64,000 bases of DNA from Anderseniella sp039978075. Lineage in GTDB: Bacteria; Pseudomonadota; Alphaproteobacteria; Rhizobiales; Aestuariivirgaceae. Of this stretch, positions 50,373 to 59,511 are shown piece by piece (position 1 is the first letter of the stretch; every line of letters begins with the position of its first letter). The stretch lies in contig JBDWCA010000011.1 in the NCBI GenBank assembly GCA_039978075.1, forward strand, positions 620,001 to 684,000, in the 5' to 3' direction. Under the pieces are notes generated by a model. That model was not told the DNA's origin, ran no database searches, and saw only the letters and a list, made by a program, of their open reading frames with translations. A program made the translations under genes and the position numbers.

Positions 50373-53300
50373 ATGAATTCCCTTACCGCTCTCGGTATCA
50401 ACAAGTCCCGCCTTACCGTTCTCGTCATGATCGGCCTGATCGTGCAGGGTTTGCTGGTGTATGCCGGGATTCCGAAACGCGAGAACCCCGCCATTACAAT
50501 TCGCAACGCCCAGGTGACGGCGCAGTTCCCGGGCATGTCTCCGGACCGCATGGAAGACCTGATCGTCGTTCCCATCGAGCGTAAGGCCCGTGAAATCGGT
50601 GAGATTGAGGATATCAATGCCCTGGTCACCACCGGCAGCACGGTGATCACGCTCACCACATACGACAGCGTATCGAAGCAGGACCTGGATGCAGTATTCC
50701 AGGACATCCGCAACCGTATGGAGGATGTGAAGACTGAGCTTCCCGACGGCACCATCGGTCCGTTCGTCAACACCAACTATGGTGACGTGGCAATATCGAC
50801 AATCGCGGTCACCGGCGAAGGTTACTCCTACGCCGACATAAAGTCCTCGTCGGATGACCTGCGCACTCACCTGTACACGGTAGATGGGGTTTCGAAAGTC
50901 TCTCTGTTCGGCGTTCAGGAAGAACGTGTTTGGTTGGAAATCGACTCCCGCAAACTGGCAGCCGTCGGCGTGCAACTGCCGCAGGTGCTGCAGGATTTGC
51001 AGAAGCAGAACGTCATTCTGCCGGCCGGCCAGCTCGATGCAAACGGCACGACCCTGATCCTGGAGGCAAACGGTGATCTCGGGTCGGTTGATGAGGTCGG
51101 CGATATTCTCACCAAGGTCGAGGGACTGAGCGGGTTCGTTCGTCTGAGAGACCTGATGACGGTTCGGCGCGGTTATGTGGACCCGGCAACCAAGCCGGTC
51201 TATTTCAACGGGCAGCCTGCCATCATGGTCAGCGTCGAGATGTCGGACAGCGAGGACATCCAGCAGATCGGCAAGCGATTACAGGCATCGGTCGCAGCCT
51301 TTGAGCAAAAGCAGCCTATCGGTATTTCCTATACGTTCTCTACCTATCAGGAAACCAATGTCACCGTGTCAATCAACAATGCGCTGTCCAATGTGGCGCA
51401 GACATTTGTTGTCGTGGTGCTGGTGCTGCTGATATTCCTCGGCCTGCGGGCATCCATGATCATAGCCTGTATCGTTCCGTTCACTGTGACATTCGCGCTG
51501 GCTGGAATGCGGTTTCTGGAAATCGACCTGCAACAGATTTCCATTGCCGCCGTCATCATCTCACTCGGCCTGCTGGTGGACAACGGCCTCGTGGTCGTCG
51601 AAGACATACAACGCAGAATAGGTCAGGGCGACGATCCGAAACAGGCGGCTCTAACCTCCGGCAAGCAGTTTTTTACGCCGTTGGGTGTCGCTTCCATAAC
51701 CACGGTTTCTGCATTCGTGCCGATGTTGATCCTGGAAGGCACGGAAGGCGAATTTGCATTTTCACTTGGCGCAGTGGTCGGGGTCATGCTGCTCGGATCC
51801 TGGCTCACAGCCATGTACATTCTGCCCGCAATGACTGTCTGGTTTGCCAGGAAAAAGGTCGACAAAGCAGACGGCAAACAGGGCTTTCTCGTCGGCATGT
51901 ACGGGACTGTGGTCGCCAGGAGTCTGATGTTTGCACCTTTGATCATACTGCTGACTTATGGGGCTGTCGCCGGCTCCATGACGCTGTTTTCCGGGGTCAA
52001 AAGAGAGATGTTTCCGTTGGCGGAGCGGGCTGAGTACCTGATCTATCTGGACATGCCGAAGGGCACATCAATCGCCAGCACCCGGCAGGAAGCGCTGGCG
52101 GTGGAGAAGTGGCTGCTGGACAAGGAAGCTAATCCGGAAGTTCGCAGCACCACTGTGTTCGTGGGCGATGGCGGACCGAGATTCTATCTCGCCCTGAACC
52201 CGGCCGACACCAACCCGGCCAGCGCCTTCATTCTGGTGAACACCAACGAGTTTGATGGTGCCGTTACCGGGGCCAGGCGGGCTCAGAACTATCTGCTGCA
52301 AAACCATCCCGCCGCCCGTTTCAAGGTAAAGCGGCTGTCTATGGGCGGCGGTGAATCCGGTATAGTTGAAATAGAGATCAGCGGACCCGATGCTGAGCAA
52401 CTTCTGGATCTGGCACAAAAGGTTGAACTGGGTTTTGCCAACATCCCCGGCATTGTTCAGAACGAGAACGACTGGGGCAACAAGAGCCTCAAGATGATCA
52501 TCAACATTGCCCAGGACAAGGCCCGCGAACTGGGGGTGACGTCGGAGGATATCTCCAACATCATGAACACGTTTTTCTCCGGTACAACCTATTCGACCTA
52601 TCGCGAAGGGACAGAGTCGATCCCGATTGTGGTGCGGGCCGGAGAGGGCTTTCGGGATAGCCTGGAGGACCTGGCCAATCTGTCGATCTCCGCAGGTGGA
52701 CGCCTGATATCGCTGGATCAGATCGCAACTTTTCAACCCCGGCTGGAGTACTCGCAACTGCGCCGGGAAAATCAGGTGCGTACCATCAAGATCTTCGGCA
52801 AGAGCGATCTTCTGGCGGCCAATCAGGTGGTGGACCTGCTGCAGCCAACTCTCAATGGTCTTGAACTCGGGGAAGGCTACAAGCTGAACGTTGGTGGGGA
52901 GACCGAAAACTCCGCCGATGTGAATAATCTTCTACTGGGTGGCATGCCGGCCGCATTGGGCATCATGCTGGTTGCGCTGATGTTCCAGTTCAATTCAGCC
53001 AGACGGGTCCTGTTGACCTTCATGACCATTCCGCTGGTGGTCATAGGTGCTCCAATTGCGCTGCTGGTGACCGGTGAACCGCTGTCGTTCTTTGCGATCC
53101 TCGGCATGATCTCACTGGCCGGTATCATCATCAACAACGCGATTGTGCTGATCGATCAGATCGACATCGAGCGGCAGGCATTGCCGTTGAAAGAGGCAGT
53201 GGTAGAGGCGTCGACAAAACGGGTGACGCCCATCTTGCTGACATCACTGACAACCATTCTCGGCCTCATGCCGATGGCCATCAACGGCGGTGCGCTGTTT

Positions 53301-53417
53301 GAGCCAATGGCAACCCTGATGATTGGAGGTCTGGCACTTTCGTCCTTGTTGACGCTGTTCTTTGTCCCTGGCGGCTACTTCATGTTGTTTGGCGGTTTCT
53401 CCAGATCCAAAGCATGA
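50373..53417 (+). CDS. RND efflux pump permease
   Basis: Inner-membrane proton-driven exporter of 1,014 residues, the length of AcrB/HAE-type pumps without the C-terminal extras. First transmembrane helix LTVLVMIGLIVQGLLVYAG, then the large periplasmic porter loop, the helix bundle near 330-480 with VVIISLGLLVDNGLVVVEDIQR (Asp pair region of helix 4 included as DNGLVVVED), and a second repeat with a similar bundle near 860-1000. No outer-membrane channel gene follows, so it must borrow one. Substrate unknown. Confidence 0.94.
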   Translation: MNSLTALGINKSRLTVLVMIGLIVQGLLVYAGIPKRENPAITIRNAQVTAQFPGMSPDRMEDLIVVPIERKAREIGEIEDINALVTTGSTVITLTTYDSVSKQDLDAVFQDIRNRMEDVKTELPDGTIGPFVNTNYGDVAISTIAVTGEGYSYADIKSSSDDLRTHLYTVDGVSKVSLFGVQEERVWLEIDSRKLAAVGVQLPQVLQDLQKQNVILPAGQLDANGTTLILEANGDLGSVDEVGDILTKVEGLSGFVRLRDLMTVRRGYVDPATKPVYFNGQPAIMVSVEMSDSEDIQQIGKRLQASVAAFEQKQPIGISYTFSTYQETNVTVSINNALSNVAQTFVVVVLVLLIFLGLRASMIIACIVPFTVTFALAGMRFLEIDLQQISIAAVIISLGLLVDNGLVVVEDIQRRIGQGDDPKQAALTSGKQFFTPLGVASITTVSAFVPMLILEGTEGEFAFSLGAVVGVMLLGSWLTAMYILPAMTVWFARKKVDKADGKQGFLVGMYGTVVARSLMFAPLIILLTYGAVAGSMTLFSGVKREMFPLAERAEYLIYLDMPKGTSIASTRQEALAVEKWLLDKEANPEVRSTTVFVGDGGPRFYLALNPADTNPASAFILVNTNEFDGAVTGARRAQNYLLQNHPAARFKVKRLSMGGGESGIVEIEISGPDAEQLLDLAQKVELGFANIPGIVQNENDWGNKSLKMIINIAQDKARELGVTSEDISNIMNTFFSGTTYSTYREGTESIPIVVRAGEGFRDSLEDLANLSISAGGRLISLDQIATFQPRLEYSQLRRENQVRTIKIFGKSDLLAANQVVDLLQPTLNGLELGEGYKLNVGGETENSADVNNLLLGGMPAALGIMLVALMFQFNSARRVLLTFMTIPLVVIGAPIALLVTGEPLSFFAILGMISLAGIIINNAIVLIDQIDIERQALPLKEAVVEASTKRVTPILLTSLTTILGLMPMAINGGALFEPMATLMIGGLALSSLLTLFFVPGGYFMLFGGFSRSKA

Positions 53418-53444
53418 TCAGGTTGAAACCACCACGGGTATGGC

Positions 53445-53548
53445 TTACTCGGTCGCTTCCAGCTTGTCATGTGTCCTGGTGTTGATATCTCCGGCGTCGT
53501 GGCGTTCGTGCGACTGCTGGTCCGCCTGCCTGACATCTATCGCAACAA
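53445..53548 (-). pseudogene. Remnant of the 3' end of a yghU-like gene
   Basis: About 91 bases match the 3' end of the intact yghU gene at 55107-55197 at roughly 84% identity by eye (14 mismatches and one indel). The last codons still read DQQSHERHDAGDINTRTHDKLEATE-stop in parts, against the intact DQQLHERHDASD and QDKLEATE. The one-base indel shifts the frame upstream, and the sequence runs directly into the gltS stop, so only the tail is left. It looks like a duplication that was truncated. Confidence 0.7.
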
Positions 53549-53556
53549 TAGCTCCA

Positions 53557-54792
53557 TCAAAGACCAGCAAAATATTGGATGATCACTGCGTTCGCCAGGT
53601 CGACGAAAAACGCTGAGACCAGAGGCAACAGGATGAAGGCCATTGGTGCGGGACCATAGCGCTTGGTTACCGACGCCATATTGGCAATGGCCGTTGGTGT
53701 GGCCCCAAGCGTGAAACCGGCAAACCCGGCGCTCAAAACAGCGGCGGTGTAGTCAGAGCCCATGATGCGAAACACCACCAGCAGAATCAGGGCGGCGGCG
53801 GTGAGCGCCTGCAACACCAGGACGCCGATCAATGGCCCGCCAAGGCCTGCCAGCGTCCACAACTGCATGCTCATCAGTGACATGGCGAGAAACACCGACA
53901 GTGAATAATCGGATATCACCGACATGGCATTGGTTCGCGCGGGCCACGGCATCCGGGGCAGTAGGTATGGCAGTGTGTTCGACATGATCACGCCGACCAG
54001 CAGGCATGGGACAAACAACGGCAGTTTCAGGCCCGCCGCACTGATTGCCTGATTGGCAAAGTAACCCAGTATGATGGCGATGTTGACGGCGAGCAGCGCA
54101 CTCATCAGGCTGATGTGGTTGATTGTTTCAGACGACGCTTCAGCTCCGTTATCCAGGTCATAGGGCAAGCCGACAACATGATCACCGGAAGCTTTCGCCT
54201 GCAGACCGTTGCGGTCGATCAGGAACTTGGCAATGGGTCCCCCCATCAATGCCGCCACAATGAGGCCGAGTGTTGCAGCAGCAATGCCGACTTCTGCAGC
54301 GGCTGCAAAACCGGTGTTTTGTGCGATGGTCGGACCCCAGGCAATTGCGGTGCCGTGTCCTCCAATCAGTGAAGCCGACCCCAGTAACACACCAACCGGC
54401 CTGGGCAGGTCAAACAGTATCGTTCCCGCCAGGCCGACCACATTCTGGACGATGATGAAGCCGACTGTCAGGCCAACCAGTATTGCGATGGTGCGTCCGC
54501 CTGAGATCAGGTCGGAGACGCGCGCATTCAATCCGATGGTTGCGAAGAATATCACCAGCAGGACATCTCGTGTCGCCAGATCGAAAGTGATTTTTACACC
54601 TGTGATGGCAAGCACAGCCCATGTGATCACGGCGATTGCCATACCACCGGAAACCGGTTCCGGAATATTGTAGTTACGTAGGAATCCGATTTTTCGGGTC
54701 AGAAATGCCCCGAGGAAAAATACAATCATACCCAGGGTGACCGACAGAAAATCCGGAACCAGAAATGTCGTCTGCTGCACGTTCACGCCCAA
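53557..54792 (-). CDS. gltS: GltS, sodium/glutamate symporter
   Basis: Inner-membrane transporter of 411 residues with about ten helices. Family landmarks: IPEPVSGGMAIAVITW, FFATIGLNARVSDLISGG, SASLIGGHGTAIAWGP (first re-entrant loop) and SAGFAGFTLGATPTAIANM (second re-entrant loop), the two-fold repeated substrate/Na sites. It takes up glutamate with sodium. A remnant of another gene lies directly after its stop, and a 15-bp tandem repeat lies upstream. Confidence 0.94.
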   Translation of the reverse strand: MGVNVQQTTFLVPDFLSVTLGMIVFFLGAFLTRKIGFLRNYNIPEPVSGGMAIAVITWAVLAITGVKITFDLATRDVLLVIFFATIGLNARVSDLISGGRTIAILVGLTVGFIIVQNVVGLAGTILFDLPRPVGVLLGSASLIGGHGTAIAWGPTIAQNTGFAAAAEVGIAAATLGLIVAALMGGPIAKFLIDRNGLQAKASGDHVVGLPYDLDNGAEASSETINHISLMSALLAVNIAIILGYFANQAISAAGLKLPLFVPCLLVGVIMSNTLPYLLPRMPWPARTNAMSVISDYSLSVFLAMSLMSMQLWTLAGLGGPLIGVLVLQALTAAALILLVVFRIMGSDYTAAVLSAGFAGFTLGATPTAIANMASVTKRYGPAPMAFILLPLVSAFFVDLANAVIIQYFAGL

Positions 54793-55103
54793 TTATCTTT
54801 CCGGTAAATGAAGTATAACTCTGATCCAGGACGCAATTTTGCAATGCGCAATTCAAGGTCGGTCCACGTTGGAACTCACTATCATAGTCGGGAGCAGCGC
54901 CGCCCGCCACCTATCACTCACCCACCTATCACTCACAATGGCGATTATACCACCTACACGCGCGGCGGTTGCCCTGATCGCACGATCTGGACCAGCGTCT
55001 GCACCGGCCGCGGCCTTCATGGCGGCCGCCGGCCACGCTCTGCAACCTTGATGGTGGACGACGGGCGTGAATGCGGCGGAGGATTCAGGCAATGGAATGC
55101 AAA
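54793..55103. other. Intergenic region with a 15-bp tandem repeat
   Basis: This 311-base stretch between gltS and yghU holds no supported gene. It has two exact adjacent copies of CCACCTATCACTCAC at 54907-54921 and 54922-54936, upstream of gltS (reading GTGAGTGATAGGTGG on its strand), possibly a regulator site for gltS or replication slippage. Confidence 0.6.
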
Positions 55104-55976
55104 TTACTCAGTCGCTTCCAGCTTGTCCTGGGTCCTGGTTTCAAAGTCGCTGGCGTCATGGCGTTCGTGCAGCTGCTGGTCCGGCCTGCCTGATACACGA
55201 TTTACAATGCGTCCGCGTTTGACCGCCGGGCGCACCGCGATCTGGTTGTTCCAGCGCATGACATTTTCATATTCGTGTGCACTTAGAAATTCCGCAGCCG
55301 AATATACCCGGTTGGCAACCAGCGCACCGTACCACGGCCAGATGGCCATGTCGGCAATCGTATAGTCATCGCCACACATGAACTGCTTGTCCGTCAGATG
55401 CCGGTCGAGCACGTCCAGCTGGCGTTTTACTTCCATGGCGTAGCGATCGATCGGGTACTCATACTTTGTTGGAGAATAGGAGTAGAAGTGGCCAAAGCCG
55501 CCGCCGAGATAGGGCGTGCTGCCCATCTGCCAGAACAACCATGACAGGCATTCAGTTCTCAAGGTGAATTCGGAAGGCAGAAAGGCTCCGAACTTCTCTG
55601 CCAGGTACAACAGGATTGCACCGGATTCGAACACCCGGGTCGGTGTCGGCGTACTGTGGTCCATCAGGGCCGGGATCTTCGAGTTCGGATTTATCTCGAC
55701 AAACCCGCTGCCGAACTGATCACCCTTTCTGATCCTGATCAGGTGGGCGTCATATTCTGCGCCGGAGTGGCCAAGCGCCAGCAGTTCCTCCAGCATGACC
55801 GTGACCTTCACTCCGTTGGGAGTGGCCAGGGAATACAGTTGCAGCGGATGTTTTCCGACCGGCAGCTCATGGTCGTGGGTCGCACCGGCAACCGGCCGGT
55901 TCAGACTGCCCCACGTCCCTCCCAGATCCTTGTTCCAGGTCCAGATTTTCGGCGGCGTGTAAACGGGGTCGGTCAT
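55104..55976 (-). CDS. yghU: YghU-type glutathione S-transferase/disulfide reductase
   Basis: Protein of 290 residues of the Nu-class GST YghU/YfcG group, which binds two glutathiones and reduces disulfides. Seen: PPKIWTWNKDLGGTW start, LQLYSLATPNGVKVTVMLEELL, NPNSKIPALMDHS, and the C-terminal ADMAIWPWYGALV. The last 30 residues form an acidic/basic tail (GRPDQQLHERHDAS) that the degenerate copy at 53.4 kb shares. The ATG has only a weak ribosome site. Confidence 0.92.
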   Translation of the reverse strand: MTDPVYTPPKIWTWNKDLGGTWGSLNRPVAGATHDHELPVGKHPLQLYSLATPNGVKVTVMLEELLALGHSGAEYDAHLIRIRKGDQFGSGFVEINPNSKIPALMDHSTPTPTRVFESGAILLYLAEKFGAFLPSEFTLRTECLSWLFWQMGSTPYLGGGFGHFYSYSPTKYEYPIDRYAMEVKRQLDVLDRHLTDKQFMCGDDYTIADMAIWPWYGALVANRVYSAAEFLSAHEYENVMRWNNQIAVRPAVKRGRIVNRVSGRPDQQLHERHDASDFETRTQDKLEATE

Positions 55977-56091
55977 GAGTAACTTTCAGTGGTTTGAGGT
56001 GTTTTATGCTGATGCACTGTCAACAAGACAGCGTGAAACCTCACCATCGTGCGTCGGTGAGATAACTGCTGCCCGCAGATGATAGCAGTGG

Positions 56092-57174
56092 TTACTGTTC
56101 TTTGGGCATCTGATAACCCGGTGTCGAGTGAGACAGCGCCACTTCCTCGTCGGTCATGTAGTCGGGCACGGCTTCGAACAGCGGAGATGACAGATAACGT
56201 TCCCCGGTATCCGGTAACATGCACAGGATAACGGTGCCTTCCGGTGCCTCCTCAGCGATCTGCACGGCAATTGCAAATGTCGATCCGCCGGAGACGCCGG
56301 TGAAGATGCCTTCCTGCTGCGCCAGCTTGCGCGACCATTCCATGCCTGCAGGCCCTGCAACCGGCATCAGGCCGTCATAGTATTTGCCGTCTATGGCTTC
56401 CTGCAACACAAGCGGAATGAAGTCCGGTGTCCAGCCCTGGATCGGATGCGGTTCAAACGCCGGGTGGCTGTGTGCCGGTTGCCCGGTTTCATTGCGGCCC
56501 TGCGCCGTACCGGATCCGACGAGTTGTGCGTTGGCAGGCTCGGACAGGATGATCTTCGTATCAGGACGCTCCTTGCTCAGGACCCGTCCGATGCCGGTAA
56601 CTGTCCCGCCGGTACCATACCCGGTAACGACATAGTCCAGCCGGTCGCCGTCAAAGTCCGCCATGATCTCGCGCGCAGTGGTGTTTTCATGGATCTTCGC
56701 ATTGGCATCTGTTTCAAACTGGCTGGCCAGAAACCAGCCGTTTGCATCCGCCAGTTCCACCGCCTTGTTGTACATGCCGAAACCTTTTTCAGCCTTCGGT
56801 GTGAGTATCACCTTGGCACCGAGAAACCGCATCAGCTTGCGCCGCTCAACCGAAAAGCTCTCCGCCATTGTGACCACCAGAGGATAACCTTTGGCGGCGC
56901 ATACCATGGCCAGGCCGATACCGGTATTGCCGCTGGTTGCCTCGACAACAGTCTGGCCCGGCTTCAATGCACCGGAGCGCTCGGCTTCTTCAATGATCGA
57001 TACGGCGAGACGGTCTTTCACCGACGCTGCCGGATTGAACGCTTCGGCCTTTACATAGAGCCTGACGCCTTCGGGAGCGAGCCGGTTGATACGGATACAG
57101 GGTGTGTCGCCGATCGTGTCCAGTATGGTGTCATACAATTGGCCGCGGCCCTTGGTGGTGCGTGAAGATGTCAT
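56092..57174 (-). CDS. cysK: Cysteine synthase A (O-acetylserine sulfhydrylase)
   Basis: PLP enzyme of 360 residues making L-cysteine from O-acetylserine and sulfide. PLP lysine K53 in NPAASVKDRLA, substrate loop ATSGNTGIGLAMV, and the phosphate-binding GYGTGGTVTGIGR. A stretch GSGTAQGRNETGQPAHSHP inside the C-terminal half is longer than in E. coli CysK and is typical of an alphaproteobacterial variant. ATG 57174 is preferred over the 32-codon 5' extension. It uses sulfide produced by the cysI/H block, and nested dyads lie upstream. Confidence 0.93.
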   Translation of the reverse strand: MTSSRTTKGRGQLYDTILDTIGDTPCIRINRLAPEGVRLYVKAEAFNPAASVKDRLAVSIIEEAERSGALKPGQTVVEATSGNTGIGLAMVCAAKGYPLVVTMAESFSVERRKLMRFLGAKVILTPKAEKGFGMYNKAVELADANGWFLASQFETDANAKIHENTTAREIMADFDGDRLDYVVTGYGTGGTVTGIGRVLSKERPDTKIILSEPANAQLVGSGTAQGRNETGQPAHSHPAFEPHPIQGWTPDFIPLVLQEAIDGKYYDGLMPVAGPAGMEWSRKLAQQEGIFTGVSGGSTFAIAVQIAEEAPEGTVILCMLPDTGERYLSSPLFEAVPDYMTDEEVALSHSTPGYQMPKEQ

Positions 57175-57259
57175 GGCTTGGATCTCTTTTAACGAGGGTT
57201 GGGGGCATGGTTTTGGCGTTGATCCTATCAGCCTTGCCTTATAAGGCCAATGTGGAAAC

Positions 57260-57314
57260 GTTAAACGCATCAGAGGGTTGCAATCGATGCGTTTGCAACT
57301 TTTCGGCGTTTAAC
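57260..57314. promoter_or_regulatory. Nested inverted repeats between cysK and the AEC transporter
   Basis: Two dyads share nearly the same centre (57287/57288). The outer is GTTAAACGC (57260-57268) / GCGTTTAAC (57306-57314), the inner is GTTGCAA (57277-57283) / TTGCAAC (57293-57299). The inner one has the same GTTGCA-N11-TGCAAC form as the site at 19904-19926. The divergent layout suggests control of one or both neighbouring genes. Confidence 0.6.
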
Positions 57315-57364
57315 TTAAGGCTTCAGGGCCTCAGCTTTGTTATCCAACACCGGACTGCTCGCGC

Positions 57365-58333
57365 ATGCTTGATATCCTGGGCCTGATATTGCCGCTGTTC
57401 GGTTTGATCGTCATCGGTTTCGTGACCGCGCGCATTACCCGGCAACCGCTGGAAGCGGCCGGCTGGCTGAACACATTTATCATTTACATCGCGCTGCCGG
57501 CCCTGTTCTTCAAGCTGTTGTCCAAGACACCAGTTGACCAGCTGGCGAGCTGGGAGTTCATCGCCTCCAACATCCTGGTGACCTACGGGATATTCATTTT
57601 CACCTTTGTGCTGGGCCTGATTGCCAGCCGCGGGAACATTGCCGAAGGCACCATACAGGGGTTGGCCGGTGCCTATGGCAATATTGGCTATATGGGCCCG
57701 GCAATCGCCATTCTGGCGCTCGGCGAAAAGGCAGCCATTCCCGTTGCGATCATTTTCTGTTTTGAGAACATTCTGCACTTCGCTCTCGCGCCGGCACTAA
57801 TTGCCGTGTCCGGCAAGCAGAAACAATCTGCAGGTCGACTGATTGCCGATGTTCTTCGAAAGATACTGTTTCACCCGTTTATCATCGCGACGGCGGTTGG
57901 CGTCGGGTTTGCCATACTGGAGTGGCCGGCACCGGAACCCCTGCAGCGCCTGATCGATTACCTGGCTCAGGCCGCTGCCCCGTGCGCGCTGTTTGCAATG
58001 GGGGTCACATTGGCCCTGCGCCCGCTGAAGCGGATACCGCTGGCCCTGGGCTACATTGTTCCTATCAAGCTGATCGTGCATCCCGTCGCCATGTATTTCG
58101 TGCTGAGCTATGTCGGTAATTTTGAACCCGTATGGGTATTTGCGGCGGTCCTGCTGGCAGCGCTGCCGACGGCGACCAACGTGTTTGTCATGGCCCAACA
58201 ATACGGTGTATGGGTTGAACGGGCCACCGCCTGTGTCCTGGTCACGACAGCCGTGTCGGTGTTGACCGTCTCAGCACTGCTTTATGGCGTTACAACTGGG
58301 TTGATACCGCCCGACTGGTGGCCCGCACAATAG
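57365..58333 (+). CDS. AEC-family transporter
   Basis: Auxin-efflux-carrier-type permease of 322 residues with about ten helices. Opening DILGLILPLFGLIVIGFVTARI, then the characteristic GAYGNIGYMGPAIAILALG with the conserved Asn-Gly turn, and the late AALPTATNVFVMAQQYG. Bacterial members export or import malate, malonate and other organic acids or amino-acid derivatives. It is divergent from cysK with the nested dyads between, so a link with cysteine or O-acetylserine metabolism is possible but unproven. Confidence 0.88.
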   Translation: MLDILGLILPLFGLIVIGFVTARITRQPLEAAGWLNTFIIYIALPALFFKLLSKTPVDQLASWEFIASNILVTYGIFIFTFVLGLIASRGNIAEGTIQGLAGAYGNIGYMGPAIAILALGEKAAIPVAIIFCFENILHFALAPALIAVSGKQKQSAGRLIADVLRKILFHPFIIATAVGVGFAILEWPAPEPLQRLIDYLAQAAAPCALFAMGVTLALRPLKRIPLALGYIVPIKLIVHPVAMYFVLSYVGNFEPVWVFAAVLLAALPTATNVFVMAQQYGVWVERATACVLVTTAVSVLTVSALLYGVTTGLIPPDWWPAQ

Positions 58334-58392
58334 AGCAATAGGGTGAACGGGCCGGTTTCCCGGTCCGTCCGCCAATGGTTGGTATCAGCCGA

Positions 58393-59376
58393 TCAGGCTG
58401 TTTGTACGTTCGACCCGAAATACATGAACTCCCGGTCCATGCCGGCGACGTCGCTTGCTGCGAGTTTCATGGACGGCCCGTCCAGCATTTTGAAGCTCTT
58501 CTGGCTTTTGACCCACTCGTCTGCCGGTTGCAGCGTCGACAAGGTGTAGGTCGTTGCCTCACCCAGGTAGTGTGTCGGAATGACAATTTTCGGTTTCAGG
58601 CGTTCGACGATGGCATTGCCCTGATCATAGGACAGGATGTGCTGCGAGCCGTCGATCGGCAGGGTAAGAACATCGATCTTGCCGATCGCAGCCCAGAAAT
58701 CCTCCGGCGGGTTGTGCCGGTTGTCGCCCCAGATCAGGGTGCGGATGCCGCCTGTCTCGATAACATAGGTCACCATGTCCATATGACCCGGATTGTTGGG
58801 CGGACAGGCATCGACGCCGAACTCCTTCAGCGCGTCTGTCCATGGATACCAGCCTGGAGCGACACAGGCGTGCTTGTCGGCAAACCCGGTGATCTTCAAA
58901 TCGGCAAACTCGAAGTTTCCGGCCATCCGGTCCAGCACCATGGTCGACTGCGGACGGTCGATGGCGTCGTGGTCGAAATGGGTGTGCGTCGACATGGTAA
59001 TGTCGACCAGCGTTTCAGGGAACTTGTTCTTGAACCATAAGCCCCAGGCACCGGACGGGTCATCCCGCCAGGGATCAAGCAGGATGGAAGCACCGCCCGG
59101 TGACGTGATTTTAAACGCGCAGTGACCGTAATAGTCGATCGTCACTTCCCCGGCCGGGAAGTCCTTTTTTGCCTGAAGGTCCAGGATGTGGTTGTTGTTG
59201 CCGGACTGGGTCCAGTCGGTGGACTGGGCTGCAGCCTTGCCCGGACTGCCGACCGAAGCGGCCATGCCGACACCCGCGGCACCGGCGGCCATGAAAAAGG
59301 ACCGGCGCGACAGGCCGGGCGCCAGTTGATCCTTGCGACCGTTCAATAAAGTGGGTTTGAGATCTTTCTTGTCCAT
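58393..59376 (-). CDS. Tat-exported MBL-fold metallohydrolase
   Basis: Protein of 327 residues. A Tat signal SRRSFFMAAGAAGVGMAASVG directs it to the periplasm. The UPF0173-like MBL fold has a complete metal motif THTHFDHDAI and later histidines in ETGGIRTLIWGDNRH and KIVIPTHYLGEATT. The ATG at 59376 has a strong AGGAGG site. Substrate unknown; relatives include lactonases of the UlaG kind. It lies downstream of the GAF/LuxR gene on the same strand. Confidence 0.88.
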   Translation of the reverse strand: MDKKDLKPTLLNGRKDQLAPGLSRRSFFMAAGAAGVGMAASVGSPGKAAAQSTDWTQSGNNNHILDLQAKKDFPAGEVTIDYYGHCAFKITSPGGASILLDPWRDDPSGAWGLWFKNKFPETLVDITMSTHTHFDHDAIDRPQSTMVLDRMAGNFEFADLKITGFADKHACVAPGWYPWTDALKEFGVDACPPNNPGHMDMVTYVIETGGIRTLIWGDNRHNPPEDFWAAIGKIDVLTLPIDGSQHILSYDQGNAIVERLKPKIVIPTHYLGEATTYTLSTLQPADEWVKSQKSFKMLDGPSMKLAASDVAGMDREFMYFGSNVQTA

Positions 59377-59480
59377 AATCGTTCCTCCTGTTGAGCTGTC
59401 CTCCACCTGCCGGATCGCAGGGTGCAGTAAAAGCCTAACAGTGATCGAACGTGCCGCTCGTATGGGTAAACTAGGGGGGA

Positions 59481-59503
59481 AATATGGGGATGGCCCCCAT
59501 ATT
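59481..59503. promoter_or_regulatory. 9-bp inverted repeat between the LuxR and MBL genes
   Basis: AATATGGGG-N5-CCCCATATT, 8 bases past the LuxR stop on the minus strand and about 105 bases before the MBL start codon. It could end the regulator transcript or serve as an operator for the MBL gene. It lacks a long T tract. Confidence 0.4.
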
Positions 59504-59511
59504 CTTAAACG

